From Corynebacterium propinquum DSM 44285 (GTDB taxonomy: Bacteria > Actinomycetota > Actinomycetes > Mycobacteriales > Mycobacteriaceae): a stretch of 64,000 bases of DNA. The stretch is from the NCBI RefSeq assembly GCF_000375525.1, contig NZ_AQXC01000001.1, positions 248,001-312,000 on the forward strand, read 5' to 3'. A program made the position numbers and the translations under genes. Under the pieces are notes generated by a model that ran no database searches, was not told the DNA's origin, and saw only the letters and a program-made list of their open reading frames with translations. This document shows, one piece after another, positions 26,728 through 38,245 of this stretch; position 1 is the stretch's first letter, and each line of letters opens with the position of its first letter.

Positions 26728-28944
26728 TTAGATAGATTCACGTGAGTTATCTACTTCCTCATCATCCACGATCTCGATCTCAGAGGCCATTGGAACGACG
26801 GTTGGCAGAATCACTGGCTCACGCTTCCAATTCTGCTCAATGAAACGAGAGACCTTGCGACGAAGCTTCTGCACCATGCGGTAGGTATCGTTTTCGCCTT
26901 CTGCGGCCAAATCATTCATGGTGTTATCCACCAATTCGACTACCTGCGGAATAAGCGCACGATCGTCTTCTGCAAAGCCTGTGGTTTCAACGCGTGGGCG
27001 CTCCAGCAACTGTGAGGTGCGGTTGTCGACCACACAGGTAATCGACACCACACCGCCAGCCCCGAGGCTGGTGCGATCGGCGAGGGTGTCGGCGTCCACG
27101 TTGCCCATGTTCACACCGTCGACGTAGAGGTTACCAACGGTCTTTTGGCCCACCACTTCGGCTTTGCCGTTCGCCATGTCAATAACCACGCCATTTTGTG
27201 CGAGCATAACGCGCTCACGCGGCACGCCGGTGGAGATCGCCAACTCCTTATTTGCGCGGAGATGGCGCCACTCACCGTGAACCGGCCAGGCGTTTTTCGG
27301 ACGCGCGGCGTTATACAGGAACAAAAGTTCACCGGCATAACCATGGCCTGACGAGTGCACCTTAGCATCCGCGTTGGTGATCAATTCCGCGCCGATTTGC
27401 GACAGCATATTGATCACACCGAAAACTGCTTCTTCGTTACCCGGGATCAGTGACGATGACAGGATAATCAGATCTCCTGCACGCACCGTGATCTGCCTGT
27501 GCTCACGACGGGCCATCCGTGACAGCGCAGCCATCGGTTCACCCTGTGTACCGGTGGTAATCAACATGGTCTTGTGCGGAGCCATCTTCGAGGCTTCCTC
27601 GATCGGAATGATGGTGCCCTTTGGTACGCGCAGGTAACCCATCTTTTCGGCAATTTCCATGTTTCGCAGCATCGAACGTCCGTTGAACGCAACCTTGCGG
27701 TGCGAAGCAACAGCAGCGTCAATGGCGGCCTGAACGCGGTACACGTTCGAGGCAAATGATGCAACGATCACGCGGTTTTTTGCAGACTGCACGATGCGCT
27801 TCAGTGTCGGTGCGATATCAGCCTCGGTAGCCGAGACCCCCGGCACCGTGGCATTCGTAGAATCGCACAGCATCAGATCGACGCCTTCATCGCCGTACCG
27901 CGACAAGGCTGGCAGATCCGTCGGACGGTTATCCAACGGCGTCTGGTCGAGCTTGATGTCACCGGTATGAATGATCGATCCAGCAGGCGTGTTCAGCATG
28001 ATGCCCAATGCGTCTGGGATCGAGTGGTTAACTGCCCAGAACCGGCACCGGAACGGGCCGTAATTCACGTCCGATTTTTCATTAACTTCCACCAGCTTTG
28101 GTTTCTGGCGGTGTTCTTTTGTCTTTGCCGCGATCAGTGCCAGGGTGAATTTGGACGCGACGATTGGAATATCCGGACGTAGCTTAAGCAACCACGGGAT
28201 AGCACCGATGTGATCCTCGTGGGCGTGAGTCACGACCAATGCTTCGACTTTGTCGATCTTTTTCTCGATCGGCCCGAAGTCCGGCAGGATCAGGTCCACG
28301 CCTGGCTCTCCTGACGAGGGGAACAGCACGCCGCAGTCGATGATCAACAACTTGCCGTCGTATTCAAAAACGGTCATGTTACGGCCGATCTCCGAGATAC
28401 CACCCAGAGCATACATACGCAGCGTGCCTTTTTGCTGCTGCGGCGGCTCGGGCAAACGCTTCGTTAGATCAGCACCTTGCATCGACTTCGGGACGTTACG
28501 ACGTCCACGGTTGTTTCCGCCTTGGTTATTTCCACCCTGGCCGCCACCGTGGTTGTTATTACCGCCACGACCCCGGTTCGAGCGCCCACGAGAACCGCGG
28601 CCGCGTCCCTTACCGGAATTGTTGCCTCCACCTTTGTTGTCTTTGTTATTTCCGGACGCGTTGTCGGCTGAATTATCTCCCCCGGATTTTTTATTATCCG
28701 ACTTATTCGACTTGTCCTGTTTTTTGGACTTGTTCGAGTTCTTGTGGTTCTGGTTGTGGTTACCGGAACCAGCAGACTGCGAGCCACCGGAGTCTGGGGT
28801 GTTCTCTGGTGGCTTAAACGACGGGTTCGGTGCAGTTTCGGCAGAACTGCTGTTCTGCGACAAGGATTGCGATACAGTTGCAGCGTCCTCCGGCGGCCCC
28901 GCCTTACGGGATACTTTCCGGGAACGAGTGCGAGATTCAGTCAT
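26728..28944 (-). CDS. rnj: Ribonuclease J
   Basis: 738 residues. About 160 N-terminal residues are Asn/Gly/Lys/Ser/Arg-rich and disordered, with RG-type repeats (GRGRGSRGRSNRGRGG) likely to touch RNA. The metallo-beta-lactamase core follows, with THAHEDHIGAIPW (HxHxDH), IIHTGDIK and SGHGYAGEL, then a beta-CASP domain and a C-terminal dimerisation domain. It has both 5' exonuclease and endonuclease activity in rRNA maturation and mRNA decay. The ATG directly abuts the dapA stop codon on its downstream side: rnj is upstream of the TIGR03085 gene and follows dapA in the same operon. Ortholog position Rv2752c. Confidence 0.95.
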   Translation of the reverse strand: MTESRTRSRKVSRKAGPPEDAATVSQSLSQNSSSAETAPNPSFKPPENTPDSGGSQSAGSGNHNQNHKNSNKSKKQDKSNKSDNKKSGGDNSADNASGNNKDNKGGGNNSGKGRGRGSRGRSNRGRGGNNNHGGGQGGNNQGGNNRGRRNVPKSMQGADLTKRLPEPPQQQKGTLRMYALGGISEIGRNMTVFEYDGKLLIIDCGVLFPSSGEPGVDLILPDFGPIEKKIDKVEALVVTHAHEDHIGAIPWLLKLRPDIPIVASKFTLALIAAKTKEHRQKPKLVEVNEKSDVNYGPFRCRFWAVNHSIPDALGIMLNTPAGSIIHTGDIKLDQTPLDNRPTDLPALSRYGDEGVDLMLCDSTNATVPGVSATEADIAPTLKRIVQSAKNRVIVASFASNVYRVQAAIDAAVASHRKVAFNGRSMLRNMEIAEKMGYLRVPKGTIIPIEEASKMAPHKTMLITTGTQGEPMAALSRMARREHRQITVRAGDLIILSSSLIPGNEEAVFGVINMLSQIGAELITNADAKVHSSGHGYAGELLFLYNAARPKNAWPVHGEWRHLRANKELAISTGVPRERVMLAQNGVVIDMANGKAEVVGQKTVGNLYVDGVNMGNVDADTLADRTSLGAGGVVSITCVVDNRTSQLLERPRVETTGFAEDDRALIPQVVELVDNTMNDLAAEGENDTYRMVQKLRRKVSRFIEQNWKREPVILPTVVPMASEIEIVDDEEVDNSRESI

Positions 28945-29853
28945 CTATAAGACTCCAGCTTGGTCCAAATCACGGCGCAGCCCAGCCACCTGCTCGTTGT
29001 CTAGCGGAACGAGTGGCAACCGCGGCTCGCCTACGTCAATGCCCTGTTCACGCAGGGCTGCTTTAGCAAAATTGGCGCCGCCCAAGCGATGTTGTGCTCG
29101 GATTAACGGCGTTAATACAGTTGTGTGGATCTCTCGCGCACGCGCAAGATCTCCGGTGTCGTATGCGTCATAGAGCTCACGCAAAGCTTTCGGTGCAGCG
29201 TGTCCGATTACGGAGATAAACCCGCTTGCACCAACCGACAACCATGGCAGGTTTGCTGGGTCATCACCCGAGTACCATGCCAGGCCGGTTTCTTGAATCA
29301 GATTGCAAGCAGCATGCAGATCGCCTTTTGCGTCTTTCACTGCTTGGATGGTGGGCAGCTTGGCGAGTTCAACGATAGTTTCCGACTCGACCGGGATGCC
29401 CGAGCGTCCAGGGATGTCATACAAGCTGATGGGCAGGTCCGTAGCCTGCGCAACTGCCGTGTAATGAGCGATAAGGCCTGCTTGGCTCGGCTTCGAGTAA
29501 TACGGAGTCACGACCAAGAGAGAATCTGCCCCCGCAGCCGCGGATTTCTGAGCGAGATCAATCGTGGTAGCCGTATTATTCGTGCCGACGCCGGCCATGA
29601 TCTTGGCACGGTCGCCGACCTCATCTTTGACAGCTTTGATAAGAGCAAGCTTCTCCTCCACCGAGGTGGTGGGTGACTCTCCAGTGGTACCGGAAACCAC
29701 GAGGGCGTCCAAGCCATTATCCACCAGGTGAGCGGCTAGTTTTCGTGCAGCGCCAAGGTCCACAGCGCCGTCCTTATCGAACGGGGTCACCATGGCAACA
29801 CTGACGCTGCCGAATGTCTCGACTCCAGTCTTGACTGTCAAACCTGTGCTCAT
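28945..29853 (-). CDS. dapA: 4-hydroxy-tetrahydrodipicolinate synthase
   Basis: 302 residues, (beta/alpha)8 lyase that condenses pyruvate with aspartate semialdehyde, the first committed step to diaminopimelate and lysine. [16 protein letters not shown] holds the substrate-binding [16 protein letters not shown] has the catalytic Tyr, and [10 protein letters not shown] has the Schiff-base Lys (about residue 170). No space separates it from rnj downstream. A TAACCT box (29862-29867) lies 8 nt before the ATG. It follows thyX on the same strand, so dapB-thyX-dapA-rnj may be one transcript, with an extra start before dapA. Confidence 0.96.
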   Translation of the reverse strand: MSTGLTVKTGVETFGSVSVAMVTPFDKDGAVDLGAARKLAAHLVDNGLDALVVSGTTGESPTTSVEEKLALIKAVKDEVGDRAKIMAGVGTNNTATTIDLAQKSAAAGADSLLVVTPYYSKPSQAGLIAHYTAVAQATDLPISLYDIPGRSGIPVESETIVELAKLPTIQAVKDAKGDLHAACNLIQETGLAWYSGDDPANLPWLSVGASGFISVIGHAAPKALRELYDAYDTGDLARAREIHTTVLTPLIRAQHRLGGANFAKAALREQGIDVGEPRLPLVPLDNEQVAGLRRDLDQAGVL

Positions 29854-29911
29854 GCTGGTCTAGGTTACCCGTTAACCACGTCCAACTGAGAACCGGCGCG
29901 CCTTTGCGCAG

Positions 29912-30667
29912 TTAAGCATAGGGGCTCACAGCCATGTGGGTGCCATCGGAGAGCGTACTGACGTGGAAATCCGAAAACAGTGACGGGGCCTGTTGGTGCA
30001 ATAAGCGCAAGCATTCCACGGCGAGCCTGCGCATCTCCACGTCGGCGTGCTCACTAGCCCGCGCACCAATGAAGTGGCGCCATGCGCGGTAGTTGCCAGT
30101 CACTACGATGCGAGACTCGGTGGCATTCGGAAGCACCGCACGCGCCGCCTGTCGGGCTTGCTTTTTGCGTAACAATGCATTCGGCTCGTCGGCAAGCTTA
30201 TCTTCCAACGCAGCAAGCAACTCGTTGTACACAAACCGGGAATCATCGACTGCCTGTTCCACCAAGCGAGATAATTCGTCGTCCTCGGCCACGGCATCAG
30301 GCATCACAAACTGTGCATCCCCGGAATGCACAAATCTCTGGGAGAGTTGGCTAAACGAGAAATGTCGGTGCCGAACGAGTTCATGCGTGACCGAGCGCGA
30401 GATGCCGCGGATATACATGGTCGCGGTAGCATGCTCCAGCAATGCCGTGTGACCAACCTCCATGATGTGGTGCAGATAGGCGTCATTAGCTGCAGTATGT
30501 GGGTTGGGCTTGTCAAAAGTTTCGTAGCACGCCCTGCCAGCGAATTCCACCAATGATTCAGCAGCCGTCGCTGTCTCATCGACCTGCCACGCGTAGTCGA
30601 GATCTGCGGGCGGGAAAAATTGCGTGGCTGCGAGAAGATCGACTTTCAGTTTCTTGGCAGTAGCCAT
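29912..30667 (-). CDS. thyX: FAD-dependent thymidylate synthase
   Basis: 251 residues. The ThyX motif [14 protein letters not shown] (RHRxxSxxxxSxR) that binds dUMP and flavin is intact, near residue 95. [23 protein letters not shown] holds the C-terminal substrate contacts. It makes dTMP from dUMP with methylene-tetrahydrofolate and NADPH without the ThyA-type oxidation of folate to dihydrofolate. It starts 3 nt after the dapB stop. One exact copy of the iterated 11-mer (30187-30197) encodes KLADEP here. Confidence 0.96.
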   Translation of the reverse strand: MATAKKLKVDLLAATQFFPPADLDYAWQVDETATAAESLVEFAGRACYETFDKPNPHTAANDAYLHHIMEVGHTALLEHATATMYIRGISRSVTHELVRHRHFSFSQLSQRFVHSGDAQFVMPDAVAEDDELSRLVEQAVDDSRFVYNELLAALEDKLADEPNALLRKKQARQAARAVLPNATESRIVVTGNYRAWRHFIGARASEHADVEMRRLAVECLRLLHQQAPSLFSDFHVSTLSDGTHMAVSPYA

Positions 30668-30670
30668 GGA

Positions 30671-31429
<759 letters not shown>

Positions 31430-31555
31430 TTATATGCTTCCCACCGACCCGACACCGGGGCGGATTAACGGTTCTTTCTGTTGATCCAATTATCTCGTTA
31501 CCTAATTGTATCGACAGTGTTGCGCAGTTTCGCCGAATGCGTTCGGAATAACCGA

Positions 31556-31561
31556 TAAACT
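31556..31561 (+). promoter_or_regulatory. -10 box (TAAACT) 6 nt before the lipoprotein start
   Basis: TAAACT, then GGGTAT, then ATG at 31568. No Shine-Dalgarno can be accommodated, so a leaderless mRNA is predicted. The 147-bp divergent gap to dapB also has CCGAA-TGCG-TTCGG, a small dyad at about 31533. Confidence 0.5.
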
Positions 31562-31567
31562 GGGTAT

Positions 31568-32293
31568 ATGAACACTTCTCGGAAATTTCTTAGCCTGGCG
31601 GCTACCGTAAGCGCTGCCGGTTTAGTGCTTGCAGCCTGTGCATCTGCTGACGATTCGAATGGTTCCGCACAGCGTCCAACCAGCACGGTAACTTCTACGT
31701 CACCACAGCCATCTGAGGCGGCGGATTCGACTACTCCGAATGACGAACGCTCCAGCACTGCTGAAAAGCCCGAAGACGAAGGTGCGGCTGATACTTCCCG
31801 CACTACCGCCGCCCGCGGCCAGTCCTCGGCACAACCTGCCGGAGCGAAAATGTTAGGCACACCGTCATTGGAAGACCGGCAGGATCTGCCGGCTGACTAC
31901 GGAAACCTGAGTCCAACAGATGTCCGCGTGGGCTCTCACCAAGGCTTTGACCGAGTCGTGTTCGAGTTCGAAGGCACCGGAAAACCGGGCTGGTTTACCC
32001 GCTTGACCGAAGAGCCAGCGCAGCCGGGCTCGGGTTTTCCCGTTGAATATGCGGGAAATATCGCTCTAAATGTCGCGATTGAAGGCACCCCCGCCCCGAT
32101 TGATCCCGAGAAACAGGCAAAATGGATTGATATAAACGCCCAATTTCCTGGCGCTGGGTCCGTAACCGAGGTGAAACTCGCCGGGGCCTTCGAGGGGCAG
32201 TCGGTCTTCGTTATCGGCTTGGACAAACCGCGCCCATATTCCATTACGCGGTTAGAAAACCCCACCCGAGTCGTGGTCGATATTCAAAAATAG
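31568..32293 (+). CDS. Secreted lipoprotein with AMIN-like beta-barrel domain
   Basis: 241 residues. A signal peptide ends in the lipobox LAAC (Cys about residue 23). It is followed by a ~70-residue Ser/Thr/Glu/Asp/Pro-rich linker suited to crossing the cell wall. The C-terminal ~140 residues are all-beta; DVRVGSHQGFDRVVFEFEG, FTRLTEEPAQPG and RPYSITRLENPTRVVVDIQK are the AMIN-like (DUF) signatures of actinobacterial wall lipoproteins. It would sit on the outer membrane face and may bind a cell-wall polymer. Function not established. It converges with pnp; a shared terminator lies between. Confidence 0.85.
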   Translation: MNTSRKFLSLAATVSAAGLVLAACASADDSNGSAQRPTSTVTSTSPQPSEAADSTTPNDERSSTAEKPEDEGAADTSRTTAARGQSSAQPAGAKMLGTPSLEDRQDLPADYGNLSPTDVRVGSHQGFDRVVFEFEGTGKPGWFTRLTEEPAQPGSGFPVEYAGNIALNVAIEGTPAPIDPEKQAKWIDINAQFPGAGSVTEVKLAGAFEGQSVFVIGLDKPRPYSITRLENPTRVVVDIQK

Positions 32294-32310
32294 CGGCAGG
32301 CATGCCGAAA

Positions 32311-32356
32311 CACCCCAAGGCCAGAAAAACCAGATCAGGTATCGTGCCTTGGGGTG
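32311..32356. terminator. Bidirectional terminator between lipoprotein gene and pnp
   Basis: CACCCCAAGGC (32311-32321) and GCCTTGGGGTG (32346-32356) are exact 11-bp complements around a 24-nt loop, 18 nt after the lipoprotein stop and 27 nt after the pnp stop. No long T-run is present on either strand. Confidence 0.6.
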
Positions 32357-32382
32357 CCCTTGGTGTTTAGCCAGGAAACTCC

Positions 32383-34689
32383 CTAGTCTTCTTCGACCGG
32401 CACCAACGAAATCTTGCCGCGATCGTCGATATCAGCGATTTCCACCTGGACCTTGTCGCCAACGTTGATTTCGTCTTCCACTTTCTCGATACGCCGGCTG
32501 CCACCGATCTTCGAGATGTGCATCAAACCATCACGTCCTGGCATCAGCGAGATGAAAGCGCCAAAAGCAACAGTCTTGACGACGGTACCCAAGAAGCGCT
32601 CTCCCACCTTCGGCAACTGTGGGTTGGCAATGGCGTTGATCTTTTCCACAGCGGCATCGGCTTGATCGCCGGTAGCAGCCGAAACATAGACAGTGCCATC
32701 ATCTTCGATGGAAATTTCTGCACCGGTTTCATCGTGGATGGCATTGATGGTCTTGCCCTTCGGACCGATCAATTCACCGATCTTCGATGCTGGGATGGTC
32801 ACCGTCACTACGCGTGGTGCGGTTTCTGCCATCTCATCTGGGGAATCGATAACATCTGCCATCGTGTCCAAGATGGTCAACCGCGCCTCGCGAGCCTGTT
32901 CCAGCGCCTGGGCTAACACGTCAGAAGGAATACCATCCAGCTTCGTGTCTAATTGCAGGGCGGTGATGTAGTCCGGAGTACCGGCCACCTTAAAGTCCAT
33001 ATCGCCGAAAGCGTCTTCCACACCGAGGATATCGGTCAAGGTGACGTGGCGTTCCTCACCGTCGACCTCACCAGAAACCAGGCCCATGGCAATTCCTGCC
33101 ACCGGTGCCTTCAGGGGAACGCCAGCATTGTACAGAGACAACGTCGAAGCACACACAGACCCCATAGATGTCGAGCCGTTAGAACCCAATGCTTCAGAGA
33201 CTTGACGGATGGCGTAAGGGAAATCTTCCCGTGATGGAATCACTGGTGCGACGGCGCGCTCTGCAAGGGCACCATGGCCAATCTCGCGACGCTTCGGCGA
33301 CCCGACACGACCAGTTTCGCCAGTCGAAAATGGTGGGAAATTGTAATGATGCATGTAGCGCTTGGATTCTCCCGGCGACAGGGAATCAACACGTTGCACC
33401 ATCTCCAGCATGTTCAGCGTGGTGACACCCAGGATTTGGGTTTCGCCACGTTCGAACAATGCGGACCCGTGTGCGCGCGGAATCAGCTCAACTTCCACTT
33501 CCAGATCACGGATATCCGTGGTACGGCGGCCATCCACACGGTAACCGTCACGCAAAATCTTTTCGCGAACGATTTCTTTCTGCAGTGCATTGTAGGCAGC
33601 CCGGATTTCGATCAGAGCATCATCATCGTCGATGTCATACTCATCCTCGATATCGTCGGCAAGATCCTCATCCCACTCGGCGATATAATCATTGATGGCT
33701 TCCTCACGGGCGTTTTTCTCGCCGATTGACAGGAGCTTATGCAGTTTCTTACGTGCCTTCTTGGAAACCTCGTTGTAAACCTCGTCGGAATATTCCACGA
33801 ACAACGGGAATTCCGCGGTTTCTTTGGCGACCTGGGCAGCCAAATCCGCCTGTGCCTGACACAGGACAGCAATAAACGGCTTTGCGGCCTCCAAGCCTTC
33901 CGCGACGGTGGCTTCGGTGGGAGCCGGTGCACCCGCAGCCACACGGTCCGCCACGTTCACGCCAGCGCCTGCTTCTACCATCATGATGGCAACGTCGCTG
34001 CCCGCTGACTTGTTGCCTTTCGAGACACGACGGCCCTTCTTGTGACCGCCGTCTTTCTTTTCCACGATTCGCCCGGCCACAACCATCTCGAAAAGAGCTT
34101 CCTGGTGTTGCTGATGGTTCGGGAAAGCGACCCACGCTCCTTCTGGGTGCTCGTCATCAGCCAGCAAAGCAATACGTACGGCACCAACGGCACCAGAAAC
34201 CGGCAGACCAGAAATCTGTGTCGCGGCGGAAGCACCATTGATCGCGAGAACGTCGTAGTATTCACCCGGTGCTATCGACAGCACGGTATTGACGTTTTGC
34301 ACTTCGTTACGCAGACCTTTAACGAAAGTCGGGCGCAGTGGGCGGTCGATCAAGCGACACGCCAAAATTGCTTCGGTGGACGGGCGACCTTCACGCCGGA
34401 AAAAGCTGCCCGGAATGCGGCCAGCCGCATACATACGCTCTTCCACGTCCACTGTCAGTGGGAAAAAGTTGAGTCCCTCTTTGGGTTTCGACGACGCGGT
34501 GGTCGTCGACAAGATCATCGTGTCATCATCTAAATACGTGGTGACCGATCCATCGGCCTGGCGGGCTAGTTGGCCGGTTTCAAATCGGATGGTGCGGGTT
34601 CCGAAATCCCCGTTGTCGATCGTGGCTTCTACGCCATTGATTCCGACTTCTTCATCAAAAAATTTTTGCACAGCCTTTGTGCTGCTCAT
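32383..34689 (-). CDS. pnp: Polyribonucleotide nucleotidyltransferase (PNPase; GpsI)
   Basis: 768 residues. Two RNase PH domains flank a helical domain. The second PH domain (about 400-620) is active, with [26 protein letters not shown] and GICAS-like [11 protein letters not shown] ([21 protein letters not shown]) and S1 ([31 protein letters not shown]) domains end the protein. It degrades RNA 3' to 5' with phosphate; the actinobacterial enzyme can also make ppGpp. The ATG at 34689 has AAGGAG 5 nt upstream. rpsO lies upstream, with a terminator in the 280-bp gap. Confidence 0.97.
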   Translation of the reverse strand: MSSTKAVQKFFDEEVGINGVEATIDNGDFGTRTIRFETGQLARQADGSVTTYLDDDTMILSTTTASSKPKEGLNFFPLTVDVEERMYAAGRIPGSFFRREGRPSTEAILACRLIDRPLRPTFVKGLRNEVQNVNTVLSIAPGEYYDVLAINGASAATQISGLPVSGAVGAVRIALLADDEHPEGAWVAFPNHQQHQEALFEMVVAGRIVEKKDGGHKKGRRVSKGNKSAGSDVAIMMVEAGAGVNVADRVAAGAPAPTEATVAEGLEAAKPFIAVLCQAQADLAAQVAKETAEFPLFVEYSDEVYNEVSKKARKKLHKLLSIGEKNAREEAINDYIAEWDEDLADDIEDEYDIDDDDALIEIRAAYNALQKEIVREKILRDGYRVDGRRTTDIRDLEVEVELIPRAHGSALFERGETQILGVTTLNMLEMVQRVDSLSPGESKRYMHHYNFPPFSTGETGRVGSPKRREIGHGALAERAVAPVIPSREDFPYAIRQVSEALGSNGSTSMGSVCASTLSLYNAGVPLKAPVAGIAMGLVSGEVDGEERHVTLTDILGVEDAFGDMDFKVAGTPDYITALQLDTKLDGIPSDVLAQALEQAREARLTILDTMADVIDSPDEMAETAPRVVTVTIPASKIGELIGPKGKTINAIHDETGAEISIEDDGTVYVSAATGDQADAAVEKINAIANPQLPKVGERFLGTVVKTVAFGAFISLMPGRDGLMHISKIGGSRRIEKVEDEINVGDKVQVEIADIDDRGKISLVPVEED

Positions 34690-34865
34690 ACAAACTCCTT
34701 GCTCTTGCGAGAGCTCGTTCGTCGTGACGATCATCGTAGCCGTCATTTAATCTTTGTCTGTTAAGGAAAATCTTGCTTCAGAAAGAGAAATTCCTAAGAG
34801 GTATTCCTGGCAGATTTTTAAGCCAAGACCACCTTAGCATGCGGAACCGACATAAAGATGCAAAA

Positions 34866-34895
34866 CCACCCCGCCCGGACGACCGGACAGGGTGG
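34866..34895 (-). terminator. rpsO intrinsic terminator in the pnp leader
   Basis: A 13-bp stem (with two G-U pairs), CCACCCTGTCCGG with CCGGGCGGGGTGG in minus-strand sense, and a 4-nt loop, followed by TTTTGCATCTTT. It lies 75 nt past the rpsO stop. Partial readthrough would make it the PNPase-sensitive leader hairpin of pnp. The rest of 34690-34969 shows nothing recognisable. Confidence 0.75.
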
Positions 34896-34969
34896 CAATA
34901 AGCGCGCAGTCAAGACTACCAAGTGGCTGCTTAACTACTACTGAAGACAGCTTAACGGCTTAGGACTAC

Positions 34970-35239
34970 TTAACGGCGCAGCCCCAGGCGAGAAATCAGA
35001 TCACGGTAGCGGTTGATGTCCTTGCTCTGCAGGTACTTCAGCAGACCACGACGACGACCAACCAGCAGCAACAGACCACGACGAGAGTGGTGATCGTGCT
35101 TGTGATCCTTCAGGTGCTCAGTCAGGTTGGTGATGCGGTGGGTCAGCAGCGCAACCTGGGCCTCTGGGGAACCGGAGTCAGTCTCGTGAACGCCGTATTC
35201 CTTCAGAATCTCTTGCTTCTTTTCCGTAGAAAGAGCCAT
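34970..35239 (-). CDS. rpsO: 30S ribosomal protein S15
   Basis: 89 residues, the normal length. HDTDSGSPE-type [20 protein letters not shown] and [22 protein letters not shown] contain the conserved 16S rRNA-binding surface. S15 is a primary binder of the central domain of 16S rRNA. AAGGAG lies 7 nt before the ATG. The gene has its own promoter inside the ribF 3' end and its own terminator. Confidence 0.98.
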   Translation of the reverse strand: MALSTEKKQEILKEYGVHETDSGSPEAQVALLTHRITNLTEHLKDHKHDHHSRRGLLLLVGRRRGLLKYLQSKDINRYRDLISRLGLRR

Positions 35240-35314
35240 GCTTATCTCCTTATTTCAGTCCACACGAAAATTCATTTGCAACCACTGCGGACCGTAGTCG
35301 CAAACCAAACCATT

Positions 35315-36430
<1,116 letters not shown>

Positions 36431-36451
36431 TTAAGGCATACACTGACTGCT

Positions 36452-37522
36452 ATGAATTCAGCTACGGATTTTTCGCGCACGAACGCTCACAGCAACCCGC
36501 AGACTGACCAGACGACTAGACAGCAGACTGACCCGTTGGCAGGATCTGGATTGGTAGTCGTCGACAAACCCGCTGGTATGACATCACACGACGTCGTCGG
36601 CAAGCTGCGACGGATATTCCGCACCAAAAAAGTCGGGCATGCCGGCACCTTAGACCCCATGGCCACCGGAGTTCTGGTTGCCGGTATCGAACGTGGCACG
36701 AAATTTTTGGCGCACATGGTGGCCGCGACGAAAAGTTATCAGGCGACCATTCGACTCGGCGCGAGCACCACCACTGATGACGCCGAAGGCGAGTTCCTGC
36801 CCGCCGAAGAAATTTCTGCAGGGCTGAGCCAGTCGCAGATTCAGGCTCGTCTAGCAGCGCTTTCCCATGACGAGATTTACGCCGCCGCTGCTGCCTGGAC
36901 CGGCACCGTTGAACAAGTACCGGCAAAAGTCTCGGCCATCAAAATTGACGGCAAACGTGCCCACCAGCGCGTCCGTGACGGCGAGCACGTCGAAATTCCG
37001 GCACGCACCGTCACGATCAGTAGTTTCGAGATTCATTCCATCAATCGTTCTACAAACAGCGATAACGACCAGCACAGCGATAACGACCAGTACAGCGAGA
37101 TGAGAGGCACTCACATCAACGGTAGTTGGATAGATATTGAGTGCACCATCGCGTGTTCTTCTGGCACGTATATCCGCAGCCTAGCCCGTGATATTGGCTC
37201 TGACCTCGGCGTCGGCGGGCACCTTACCGCCCTCCGCCGCACGCAGGTGGGTCCCTATTCTATTACGGATGCCAAAAGCCTCGATGAGCTTGCCGACGCA
37301 CCGGCCATCAGCCTGAGCCTGGATGAGGCATTGACCCGGACCTACCCCACTTGGCAGGTCACAGAACAACAAGCGCGCGATCTGAGCATGGGGAAACGGC
37401 TCCCCGCCTGCGGGCTCGACGGTATACATACAGCACTTGCTCCCGACGGACGCGCGATCGCACTGGTCACAGAGGCCACAGAAATTAAAACAATTTTCGT
37501 AGCACGCCCGAGCACGCTGTAA
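36452..37522 (+). CDS. truB: tRNA pseudouridine-55 synthase
   Basis: 356 residues. Residues 1-30 are a Ser/Asn/Thr/Gln-rich extension before GLVVVDKPAGMTSHDVV. The catalytic Asp lies in KVGHAGTLDPMATGVL. GTYIRSLARDIGSDLGVGGHLTALRRTQVG marks the C-terminal core, followed by a PUA-like end. Ψ55 is made in the T-loop of nearly all tRNAs. An unusual insertion rich in Ser, Asn, Asp and Gln contains an exact-length 18-bp tandem duplication (37058-37093). TACACT (36439-36444) lies 7 nt before the ATG, with no Shine-Dalgarno. Two copies of the iterated 11-mer lie inside. Confidence 0.95.
   Translation: MNSATDFSRTNAHSNPQTDQTTRQQTDPLAGSGLVVVDKPAGMTSHDVVGKLRRIFRTKKVGHAGTLDPMATGVLVAGIERGTKFLAHMVAATKSYQATIRLGASTTTDDAEGEFLPAEEISAGLSQSQIQARLAALSHDEIYAAAAAWTGTVEQVPAKVSAIKIDGKRAHQRVRDGEHVEIPARTVTISSFEIHSINRSTNSDNDQHSDNDQYSEMRGTHINGSWIDIECTIACSSGTYIRSLARDIGSDLGVGGHLTALRRTQVGPYSITDAKSLDELADAPAISLSLDEALTRTYPTWQVTEQQARDLSMGKRLPACGLDGIHTALAPDGRAIALVTEATEIKTIFVARPSTL
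37058..37093 (+). repeat. 18-bp tandem duplication inside truB
   Basis: AGCGATAACGACCAGCAC is followed directly by a copy differing at one base (C to T). The protein reads SDNDQH-SDNDQY in a surface insertion of the catalytic domain. It is a length-variable candidate between strains. Confidence 0.85.
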
Positions 37523-37579
37523 TCGGTGTACTCAGGGCCCAACCAACGAGCATGCGCTGGCACGGTGGGTAGACCGATC

Positions 37580-38245
37580 TTAGACAGATACCACAGCAGC
37601 AGTAATCACAAATCCGTCCTCGATCGCCCACCGCCCACTGATAAAAGGCACCGGAGTGGGGCGCACCAGCAAATAAGCGATAAACGTCCCATCCTCCCGT
37701 ACATCAATTTCGGCTTGTTCAAATCCCAGCCAGCGCTGAGTCATAGGAAACCACGTCTTGTAGACCGTTTCTTTAGCACAGAAAATGATCCGGTCTGCAT
37801 ACGGAATCCCCGCAGAGCGTAGCCGTGAAATCTGTGGTTTTTCGGTGTCCCGTACGATTAAGTCAACGATATCAACGGGAAGCTTCTGCGCTGGTTCAAT
37901 ATCGATGCCCAAGCTACGCACCTTCTCAGTAGGTGCCACCGCGGCTGCCCGCATGCCCGAGGTATGCGACATGGAACCGCAAAAGCCTTCCGGCCACAGC
38001 GGCATCCCACGGTTGCCCCGCAATATCGGCGCTGCACCGGAATACCCCAGTTGGGCCAATGCTTGATGCGCGCACCACCGAGCATCACCAAATTCTGCTT
38101 TCCGCTTATCCACCGAATGGGCAACGAGGGTTTGTTCCAGCGGATGCAAACTTCGGAAATTCACCAAGTCACCATCGCCGGTGCTCCGCACCAAAACCAT
38201 ACGGGCGGAGTCTGGCAACAAAAACTCGCGGTTGTGGTTAGTCAT
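37580..38245 (-). CDS. pptT: 4'-phosphopantetheinyl transferase (PptT type)
   Basis: 221 residues. LGIDIEPAQKLP holds the Mg2+-binding Asp/Glu pair, and FCAKETVYKTWFP the KExxYK motif. It activates large carrier-protein enzymes (type I fatty-acid synthase and Pks13-like mycolate synthase in this order) with the phosphopantetheine arm of CoA. ATGA overlaps the upstream phosphoesterase stop, the same pairing as Rv2794c-Rv2795c in M. tuberculosis, where the neighbour PptH removes the arm again. Confidence 0.93.
   Translation of the reverse strand: MTNHNREFLLPDSARMVLVRSTGDGDLVNFRSLHPLEQTLVAHSVDKRKAEFGDARWCAHQALAQLGYSGAAPILRGNRGMPLWPEGFCGSMSHTSGMRAAAVAPTEKVRSLGIDIEPAQKLPVDIVDLIVRDTEKPQISRLRSAGIPYADRIIFCAKETVYKTWFPMTQRWLGFEQAEIDVREDGTFIAYLLVRPTPVPFISGRWAIEDGFVITAAVVSV

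Noticed and set aside
28250..29173. 307-codon open frame opposite rnj and dapA
   Set aside because: Pro/Leu/Arg-rich composition of an antisense frame; both minus-strand genes are well supported.
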